In this document: one piece after another, positions 1 through 5,122 of the stretch
Layout: each line of letters starts with the position of its first letter
Numbering within the stretch: the stretch's first letter is position 1
From: Lachnoclostridium sp. UBA7122
Lineage (GTDB): Bacteria; Bacillota; Clostridia; Lachnospirales; Lachnospiraceae
Direction of reading: 5' to 3'
Length of the DNA: 9,746 nt
Assembly (NCBI GenBank): GCA_002493085.1
Contig: DKXQ01000272.1
Span: 3,262-13,007, forward strand
Translations under genes and position numbers: made by a program
The notes under the pieces: model-generated
Databases searched by the model: none
The model's input: the letters and a program-made list of their open reading frames with translations, nothing else
What the model was told of the DNA's origin: nothing

Positions 1-53
1 CAGGGTCTGAATAACCCGTTTTTTCTGCCACCATGGCAATAGTTAAATCCGGA
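1..53 (-). pseudogene. AraC-family regulator remnant, C-terminal HTH fragment
   Basis: Read on the minus strand, these bases encode PDLTIAMVAEKTGYSDP, the second helix-turn-helix of an AraC/XylS DNA-binding domain. They match bases 1357-1409 of the intact araC in this window at 49 of 53 positions. The only amino-acid change is Thr to Met (ACA to ATG); the other two differences are synonymous. Similarity stops abruptly at about base 53, and the frame upstream runs into a TAG stop at 82-80, so no start codon or N-terminal domain is attached. The remainder of the C-terminus presumably lies beyond the left edge. This is a broken paralogue of the neighbouring regulator, not a working gene as far as visible. 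Confidence 0.8.
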
Positions 54-108
54 CATATAACGCAGTACGCACAAGCTGACTATTTGTATTATTTTCTTTT
101 TTTCTCAT
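43..108 (-). pseudogene. Possible serine recombinase N-terminal stub
   Basis: A minus-strand frame starts at ATG 108-106 and ends at TAA 45-43, 21 codons. Its end reads SQLVRTALYVRI. In serine recombinases the catalytic domain opens with a similar stretch (ALYVRxS followed by an acidic/EQ motif), with the nucleophilic serine right after the R-I/V/L pair. Here the match is cut off one residue before that serine, exactly where the araC-like DNA (1-53) begins. It starts 30 bases after the stop of the Rpn-family nuclease gene on the same strand, without a clear Shine-Dalgarno sequence. The identification rests on about ten residues and could be chance. If right, it is the 5' end of a recombinase gene lost by a deletion or insertion junction, with no function left. 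Confidence 0.35.
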
Positions 109-138
109 AAACTAGTTAATCTTTGGTATCTGGTTGGT

Positions 139-993
139 TTATGTTGGCAGTTGGTTTTCCGCACGTATTTTTTCAATGTCTTTTATTTTAAGACCAGTTA
201 TTTGAGAAATATTATCAAACGACATGCCAAAATTAATAAGTTTTTTTGTAATCGCAATAGATTTTTGCATTTCGCCAATTTCAATACCATTTTCAGTTGC
301 TTCAAACATCATTTGATTATGGTCTCTTATAGCTTTTTCCCTTGCTTCGTATTCCAGACGCTTTTGTTTATCCTGACTAATTACTTGAAGTTGCTTGTAA
401 GCACTATCAATATATTGATTCTTCTCCGCTAACATTTCAAACTCCTCCTTTTGTTCAGAATTGATAAACTTCGCCCATAAAAGTAAATCGTCACTGTTTT
501 CTTTTAACTCTTTTGGAAGCTTTGGCAGTTCTAAGACGTGAAACTCCATTTTATCTGTAAGGATAGTATTCCTTTTATCTTCTCTGATATGGAAACAAGA
601 ATAATAATCTTTAGTATCTTTAAAAAGTTTGAAATCTAAAATGCTTATACTAACACATTTCTTAAAAATATCATACTTTTGTCCCTCATGTATTTGCTCT
701 GTGTACATCTTGGAAATATAAAATAATGAACGGTCCGCCCAGACCTTTAATTCTGATAACTGTATTTCAGTATCAATTTCAGTATCATTGTTCATTAAAA
801 TACGAACATCCAAAATACCTTGTTTATCTTCTTCATATTCTTTTCTTAGAAATGTATTTAAAATTTGCGTTTCTTTGATATCCTCTGGTTTTATCTTTAG
901 TACTGCTGATAAAAAGCCGGTTCTTACATTTTCATTCGCCATTATTTCTTTAAATGCAAAATCAATGCGTGGCTTCATTAAAAATTGTGACAT
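139..993 (-). CDS. Rpn-family PD-(D/E)XK nuclease / putative transposase
   Basis: A 284-residue protein of the Rpn (recombination-promoting nuclease; PDDEXK_2, 'putative transposase') family. Members are RecA-independent DNA endonucleases that raise recombination; some are now linked to phage defence. The N-terminus has the typical 'KPRIDFAFKEIMAN' opening (residues 7-20). The nuclease core follows, with Asp62 in ILDVR and Glu76/Gln78 in TEIDTEIQ forming the D-ExQ type active site. Next comes an ISKMYTEQIHEGQKY helix (93-107). The C-terminal tail (about 240-284) carries a small helical repeat, NISQITGLKIKDIEKI, common in the family. Length and motifs look complete, so the gene appears intact. 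The start is supported by AGGGA at 1006-1002, eight bases before ATG. It lies next to a recombinase-like stub and a truncated araC, consistent with mobile DNA. Family assignment is firm; the biological role is not shown. Confidence 0.88.
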   Translation of the reverse strand: MSQFLMKPRIDFAFKEIMANENVRTGFLSAVLKIKPEDIKETQILNTFLRKEYEEDKQGILDVRILMNNDTEIDTEIQLSELKVWADRSLFYISKMYTEQIHEGQKYDIFKKCVSISILDFKLFKDTKDYYSCFHIREDKRNTILTDKMEFHVLELPKLPKELKENSDDLLLWAKFINSEQKEEFEMLAEKNQYIDSAYKQLQVISQDKQKRLEYEAREKAIRDHNQMMFEATENGIEIGEMQKSIAITKKLINFGMSFDNISQITGLKIKDIEKIRAENQLPT

Positions 994-1249
994 GAGTTTC
1001 TTCCCTTTTGTTACTTCATTGTTAATAATGTTGTAGAAATATTATGCAGATATTTATAATGGCTTCTTATTGAAAAATGTGAAACCATATATATTTACTT
1101 GTTAAATACATAATATCATAGAAATATGTATATGTAAACTATATTATGGAGAACCAGGCTATTTTAACAGTAGGACTGTATGCAGCGTCCGAAAGCAGGT
1201 ATTGTGCAAAATGTAAGAAAACCTGTATATTAAACTTATAACTATATTG
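994..1249. other. AT-rich intergenic region upstream of the Rpn-family gene
   Basis: This holds the ribosome binding site, about 110 bases of leader and the promoter of the Rpn-family gene, then about 110 bases (1139-1249) with nothing firmly assignable. A plus-strand 31-codon frame (1146-1241) ends in a cysteine-rich YCAKCKKTC stretch but has no ribosome binding site, and I do not call it a gene. Bases 1150-1230 are visibly less AT-rich than their surroundings and may be leftover coding DNA. Confidence 0.5.
1110..1138 (-). promoter_or_regulatory. Sigma-A-type promoter for the Rpn-family gene
   Basis: On the minus strand TTTACA (1138-1133) and TATTAT (1115-1110) are separated by exactly 17 bases. 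Each matches the consensus at five of six positions. Transcription would start near 1103, giving a leader of about 110 bases before the ATG at 993. The nuclease gene therefore probably does not depend on neighbouring transcription. Confidence 0.6.
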
Positions 1250-1295
1250 AAAAAACAGATTGTTCAGGCAAAAGACTCTGGCAATCTGTTTTTTC
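1249..1295 (-). terminator. Intrinsic terminator of araC
   Basis: A perfect 13-base stem is formed by AAAAAACAGATTG (1250-1262) and CAATCTGTTTTTT (1282-1294), extended by one more G-C pair at 1249/1295, with a 19-base loop. It sits directly after the araC stop codon (TAG at 1297-1295), and its base pairing even uses the last base of that codon. Runs of six A and six T on the two arms would let it work in both directions, but no plus-strand gene is seen ending here. Confidence 0.85.
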
Positions 1296-2338
1296 TACTG
1301 GCGGTATTCTTTTGGTGTCATGCCATAATATTTTTTAAAAGCCTGCCGGAAAGTCCCAGGGTCTGAATAACCCGTTTTTTCCGCCACTGTGGCAATAGTT
1401 AAATCAGGATTTTTTAGAAGTTTTCCTGCTTTTTTCATTTTAAGCCGCAGTATGTTTTCACTGAACCCCAGACCTGTACTGTCTTTAATAATCCGCTGTA
1501 TCTGGCGTTCACTGTAATTAAAGAATCCAGACAGTTCTGCAAGGGATACTGTATTAAAATGCTCCTGTATATATTTAAGCATAAAAACAAGATTTTCTGA
1601 CTTTTTTGTACTGCCAGTTTCTGGCATGATTACATTGTTTCCATGGTTGCGCAGCAATGTGATAAAAAGTGCATTGATAATAGAATTAAGCATGCGGTTC
1701 TTATACTGGCGGTTTCTGTTAAACTCATGGTAAGCATAGCCAATATAATTAAATACTTCTGTGTCATACCCTGTCTGGAAACAGAGATATGGATGCGACG
1801 GAGAGTGGTAAAGTGAGCGTGCAAAAAAATCTGATAAGATATCATTTTCTTCTAAAGTACCAAAAAAGGCTTTTTCAAATGTACTGGTACGCAGCAATAT
1901 ATTACAGATAAAACATTCATCAGAAAAAGCACTTATAGCATGGGAGACTTCTGGGGCAATTATACAGATGTCCCCCTTTTTCATAGAAAGACTCTGGTTT
2001 TTAATATAATTGGTGCAGCAGCCATTAACAACACAGACAATTTCAAAAAAATCATGGGAGTGGCATATTGCTGGAAGATAGCGGCAGTGCTGGTACAGTT
2101 CAGTGTCAGAACCATTTTGGAAAAAAGAACTTTCAGACAGATGTGTATAAAAAAGCAGCTCTGCAAAACTGTCAAGACCGCTTTCCTGTGCTTCTTCCAG
2201 AATGTCCCTGGTTTCATCCAGATTGTGCGGGCAGTCAAGACTGCGGTCAGGATGTTTGTGGAATATTTCCTTAAATATAAGTTCCCTGCCAGTTAGTGCA
2301 GTATTTAGCTCTACATGGAAATAATCGTTAAAAGTCAT
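1295..2338 (-). CDS. AraC-family transcriptional regulator, cupin sensor domain
   Basis: A 347-residue AraC/XylS-type regulator, probably the switch for the divergent rhamnosidase genes. Residues about 80-150 form an AraC-type cupin ligand-binding domain: HSHDFFEIVCVVNG at 93-106, then the KKGDICIIAPEVSHAI strand pair at 120-135. Residues about 245-347 form the double helix-turn-helix DNA-binding domain: VSLAELSGFFNYSERQIQR, then LTIATVAEKTGYSDPGTF and the family hallmark FRQAFKKYYGMTPKEYR at the C-terminus. The first about 75 residues are an N-terminal extension I cannot assign. The start is supported by AGGAG eight bases before ATG. It has its own strong promoter and terminator, so it is monocistronic. 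Divergence from GH78 genes makes a rhamnoside- or rhamnose-responsive activator the likely role, but the ligand is inferred. A truncated paralogue lies at 1-53. Confidence 0.92.
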   Translation of the reverse strand: MTFNDYFHVELNTALTGRELIFKEIFHKHPDRSLDCPHNLDETRDILEEAQESGLDSFAELLFYTHLSESSFFQNGSDTELYQHCRYLPAICHSHDFFEIVCVVNGCCTNYIKNQSLSMKKGDICIIAPEVSHAISAFSDECFICNILLRTSTFEKAFFGTLEENDILSDFFARSLYHSPSHPYLCFQTGYDTEVFNYIGYAYHEFNRNRQYKNRMLNSIINALFITLLRNHGNNVIMPETGSTKKSENLVFMLKYIQEHFNTVSLAELSGFFNYSERQIQRIIKDSTGLGFSENILRLKMKKAGKLLKNPDLTIATVAEKTGYSDPGTFRQAFKKYYGMTPKEYRQ

Positions 2339-2377
2339 AATACATGCTCCTGGTTTATTAGTGGATGTTTGCCTGTT

Positions 2378-2406
2378 ATTCTATAAAATATATCATATTT
2401 TGTCAA
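2378..2406 (-). promoter_or_regulatory. Near-consensus sigma-A promoter of araC
   Basis: On the minus strand a perfect -35, TTGACA (2406-2401), is followed after 17 bases by TAGAAT (2383-2378), five of six to TATAAT. Transcription would begin near 2371, about 33 bases before the araC ATG. This is the strongest promoter in the window and should give constitutive expression unless repressed. Confidence 0.8.
2385..2401. promoter_or_regulatory. Palindrome in the araC promoter spacer, possible operator
   Basis: AAAATAT-ATC-ATATTTT is a perfect 7-3-7 inverted repeat that fills the spacer between the -35 and -10 boxes of the araC promoter. A protein bound here would block RNA polymerase, so it could be a repressor site. 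In DNA this AT-rich a chance palindrome is quite possible, and AraC proteins usually prefer direct repeats. Confidence 0.35.
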
Positions 2407-2441
2407 TAAACTTTTTTCTGCAAAAAATTGTAATATGTATA

Positions 2442-2473
2442 ATGTCGCTTTTTCTATTCTAATATGTCCGTTT
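2442..2473 (+). promoter_or_regulatory. Candidate AraC operator: direct repeat upstream of the rhamnosidase promoter
   Basis: ATGTCGCTTT (2442-2451) and ATGTCCGTTT (2464-2473) agree at eight of ten positions and lie 22 bases apart, about two helical turns. The proximal copy ends five bases before the weak -35 of the rhamnosidase promoter. Direct repeats with about 21-base spacing that abut or overlap the -35 are the usual AraC-family activator layout. A longer overlapping repeat, TAATATGT at 2431-2438 and 2460-2467, is 29 bases apart and fits helical phasing less well. Binding by the divergent AraC protein is inferred. Confidence 0.45.
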
Positions 2474-2478
2474 AAGCC

Positions 2479-2507
2479 CTGTTATATAAAAATATATATG
2501 TTATACT
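2479..2507 (+). promoter_or_regulatory. Extended -10 promoter for the first rhamnosidase gene
   Basis: TATACT (2502-2507) is five of six to consensus and is preceded by TG at 2499-2500, an extended -10. The hexamer 17 bases upstream, CTGTTA (2479-2484), matches TTGACA at only three positions. A weak -35 beside a good -10 is typical of an activator-dependent promoter and fits the direct repeats just upstream. The predicted leader is about 100 bases, with no hairpin or riboswitch that I can recognise. Confidence 0.5.
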
Positions 2508-2617
2508 TGTAATAAAGAAAATATGAGAAACATAAGTAAAGCAAATGGCTTGTTCTAGTTTTGAAGAGTCTGCAGGGCTTGAGATTTTTGAGATATTGTT
2601 TTTAAGCGGGGGATTAT

Positions 2618-4927
2618 ATGTTTGATAAATGGATTACAAATAAAACAGCAGCACCTTTTTATGCAAGAAAGACGTTTACGGTAACAAAAGAAATTAAAAA
2701 AGCTGAAGCAAAAGTATGTGGCCTTGGGCAGTTTAATTTTTATATGAATGGACGCAGGGCTAGTGACCATGAACTTGACCCCGCCTGGACTGACTATAAT
2801 AAATTAGTCCAGTATGTTGTATTTGATGTGACAGATTTTATAATTACTGGACAAAATGCAGCTGGGGCAGAAGTTGGCAATGGATGGTATATAAAAACAG
2901 ATGAACATTATACTTTTGCATTTCCGCCATTTATGCCGCCAAACCCAAATCCATACAGGCCATTTGGCAAAAGCCTTGTGCTGGCTATGGAACTTGTATT
3001 AACATATAAGGATGGCACAGAAGAAATTTTAACAGCAGATGAATCATTTAAGGTAAAGGAACATTCTGTAGTTATGACAAATGTTTATGGTTCAGAAACT
3101 ATAGATGGACGCAAAGTACAAGAAAACTGGAGTAATGCAGGATTTGACGATACAAACTGGGACAATGCCAGCCTTGCAGGTCCAGAGGATACTCCAAAAG
3201 GTGAACTTATAAGACAGTTCCAGCCACCAGTAAAAGTATTGCGTACTTATGAGGGAATTTTAATTGGAAATGTACAGGGAAAAGACATTTATGATTTCGG
3301 ACAGAATATGTCAGGTATACTGGAATTTGAAGTAAAGGGAAAATCTGGGGATATGATAAAGATGTATCCAGCAGAAAAGCTTGCAGAGGATGGCAGCGCT
3401 GACCAGATGGCAAAAGGCTGGGTAAACGTGGATTCCTGCATTACTTATATAATTGGGAAAGATAATGTCTGGGAAAAGTGCCGGATGGCTTTTACTTATT
3501 TTGCTGGAAGATATGTGGCAGCAGAGTATGTGCCAGGTGCTAAAGAAGGCAGCATGGAAACTGCTGCCAGAAATATTACTGCCCATGCTATAAGCAGTGC
3601 ATATAAGACAGATGGCAACTTTTCATGTGATGATGTGCGTTATGGGAAGATTTATAATATGATAGAAAAAACTGTTGAAGCAAATATGTTAGGAGTGCAC
3701 ACCGACTGCCCAACGATTGAGCGTTTTGCATGGCAGGAGCCAAACCATCTGATGGCACCATCAATATTTTATATGAAAGATGGCAAAAAGCTCTGGGAAA
3801 AGTTCCTGCTTGATATACGCATGGGACAGCATACGGAAGATGACTGGTTCTATGATATGGATGGGGGCAGGGTATATCCAGGTGAAGGCCTGGTACCATC
3901 CCAGTGCCCATGCTATATTCCAAACGTGCTTCCAGTGCCAGGCCTTGGCGATTTCTATGATATTATACCATGGGGGAGCACAAGCATCCTTGGAACATAC
4001 TGGCACTATATTTTTTATGGCGATGTAAAAATTATTGAAGACAACTATGACACAGGCATGAGATATCTAAAACATCTTCAAACCAGAGTTAATGAAGAAG
4101 GCTTTATCAATTATGGTCTGGGTGACTGGGGCAATCCGCAGAATAATCTTGCGAGAGAAAATATTGAAACAGCATTTTTATATGCAGATGCTAAAATTCT
4201 GGCAGAGTTTGCAGATATACTTGGCAAAACAGAAGATAAAAAAAGCCTGATGGCGTATGCAGATGAGGTGAAAAACAATTATAATAAACGGCTTTTAGTA
4301 AAACATCCAGATAATGGATTCTGGTGTTACAAGGTGTATGACCATCCAGATGAGATATTTCTCACACAGGCATCACAGGCACTTCCGCTGTTCTGGGGAA
4401 TTGCTCCAGAAGATAAAGAAGCAGATATAGTTAAAGCACTGCGTTTTACATTAGAGCGGGATGGCGCATTTATCTGTGGGGAAGTGGGACTTCCTTATGT
4501 TATACAGACAGCACGCAAGTACAGAATGAATAAACTTATAAGCAGCTTTATTTTAAAAGAAGAACATCCAAGTTATTATGCATTTATACTGGATGGTGAG
4601 ACAACACTTGGGGAATACTGGGAGAGCAATCCAAGAAGCCACTGCCATGATATGATGGGGCACATTATTGAGTGGTACTATAATGGAATTGCAGGGATTA
4701 TTCCAGAAGAACCAGGCTTTAAAAAAATAACAATATGCCCATATCTGCCAGAAACAATACATGAGTTTAACTGTAGTTATACATCTGTATCTGGTGTTAT
4801 AAAAGTACATGTAAAAGAGATGGAAGACAGCATTATTCTTGAAACAGAGGTTCCTGAAAATGTAAAATCTGAAACAAATATTTCTAATTTGTCAGAGCGT
4901 GGGAAAAAAGTGAAAATTATAATATAG
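2618..4927 (+). CDS. Alpha-L-rhamnosidase, GH78, divergent active-site type
   Basis: A 769-residue glycoside hydrolase family 78 enzyme that should release terminal alpha-L-rhamnose by inversion. Domain order: N-terminal carbohydrate-binding-like beta domain (about 10-180; LDPAWTDYNKLVQYVVFDVT at 53-72, GNGW at 87-90), beta-sandwich domain (about 205-325; YDFGQNMSG at 225-233), (alpha/alpha)6 catalytic barrel (about 330-690) and a short C-terminal beta domain. The likely general acid is Glu368 in DCPTIERFAW (363-372); the likely general base is Glu666 in TTLGEYWE. Compared with the canonical motif DCPQRDERLGWTGD, one residue is missing and the second aspartate is absent. It lacks the Ig-like domain that starts the downstream enzyme. 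No signal peptide, so cytoplasmic. ATG 2618 follows a G-rich Shine-Dalgarno stretch (2608-2613). Substrate range beyond rhamnosides cannot be read from sequence. Confidence 0.88.
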   Translation: MFDKWITNKTAAPFYARKTFTVTKEIKKAEAKVCGLGQFNFYMNGRRASDHELDPAWTDYNKLVQYVVFDVTDFIITGQNAAGAEVGNGWYIKTDEHYTFAFPPFMPPNPNPYRPFGKSLVLAMELVLTYKDGTEEILTADESFKVKEHSVVMTNVYGSETIDGRKVQENWSNAGFDDTNWDNASLAGPEDTPKGELIRQFQPPVKVLRTYEGILIGNVQGKDIYDFGQNMSGILEFEVKGKSGDMIKMYPAEKLAEDGSADQMAKGWVNVDSCITYIIGKDNVWEKCRMAFTYFAGRYVAAEYVPGAKEGSMETAARNITAHAISSAYKTDGNFSCDDVRYGKIYNMIEKTVEANMLGVHTDCPTIERFAWQEPNHLMAPSIFYMKDGKKLWEKFLLDIRMGQHTEDDWFYDMDGGRVYPGEGLVPSQCPCYIPNVLPVPGLGDFYDIIPWGSTSILGTYWHYIFYGDVKIIEDNYDTGMRYLKHLQTRVNEEGFINYGLGDWGNPQNNLARENIETAFLYADAKILAEFADILGKTEDKKSLMAYADEVKNNYNKRLLVKHPDNGFWCYKVYDHPDEIFLTQASQALPLFWGIAPEDKEADIVKALRFTLERDGAFICGEVGLPYVIQTARKYRMNKLISSFILKEEHPSYYAFILDGETTLGEYWESNPRSHCHDMMGHIIEWYYNGIAGIIPEEPGFKKITICPYLPETIHEFNCSYTSVSGVIKVHVKEMEDSIILETEVPENVKSETNISNLSERGKKVKIII

Positions 4928-4933
4928 TTTTAT

Positions 4934-4979
4934 ATATAAAAGGCATATGCAGGACAATATATGCCTTTTATATTTTTAT
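4934..4979 (+). terminator. Intrinsic terminator after the first rhamnosidase gene
   Basis: A perfect 15-base stem pairs 4934-4948 (core AAAAGGCATAT) with 4959-4973 (core ATATGCCTTTT) around a 10-base loop, followed by TTTTTATT. It starts seven bases after the stop codon. It should end the rhamnosidase transcript, so the downstream genes need their own promoter or readthrough. Confidence 0.85.
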
Positions 4980-4988
4980 TGTATAGGA

Positions 4989-5020
4989 AGCATTTTTCTA
5001 TAAATAAAGTAAAAAATGCT
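4989..5020. repeat. Inverted repeat upstream of the second rhamnosidase gene
   Basis: AGCATTTTT (4989-4997) and AAAAATGCT (5012-5020) form a perfect nine-base inverted repeat around a 14-base AT-rich loop. It lies just after the terminator hairpin and about 50 bases before the proposed promoter. It could be a second, weaker terminator, since only four T follow soon after, or a protein-binding site. Which of these is undecided. Confidence 0.5.
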
Positions 5021-5072
5021 GGATTTTAGAGAAAATATAACATGGTTTTTTTAATGGCCGTAAAGTAAAATA

Positions 5073-5101
5073 TTGATATTTAAAAACTGGAAAGGTGTAA
5101 A
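5073..5101 (+). promoter_or_regulatory. Candidate promoter for the second rhamnosidase / GH3 transcript
   Basis: TTGATA (5073-5078, five of six) is separated by 17 bases from TGTAAA (5096-5101, four of six). Transcription would start near 5108, right before the AAGGAG ribosome binding site at 5111-5116, giving a very short leader. ATGGCCGT at 5054-5061, twelve bases upstream of the -35, resembles ATGTCCGT of the proposed AraC operator and might bring this promoter under the same regulator. That is a weak inference. Confidence 0.4.
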
Positions 5102-5122
5102 GTAAAGTGAAAGGAGAAATAT

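Noticed and set aside
1146..1241. Plus-strand 31-codon frame ending in a cysteine-rich YCAKCKKTC segment
   Set aside because: No ribosome binding site before the ATG, no recognisable family, and too short to separate from chance. It is noted only as possible leftover coding DNA.
2339..2617. CcpA catabolite-repression (cre) site in the divergent region
   Set aside because: I looked for a TGNAANCGNTNNCA-type sequence with a central CG and found none that fits well.
5006..5106. Three copies of AAAGTAAA (5006, 5062, 5099) as a regulatory repeat
   Set aside because: Spacings of 56 and 37 bases are irregular and the motif is low-complexity in AT-rich DNA.
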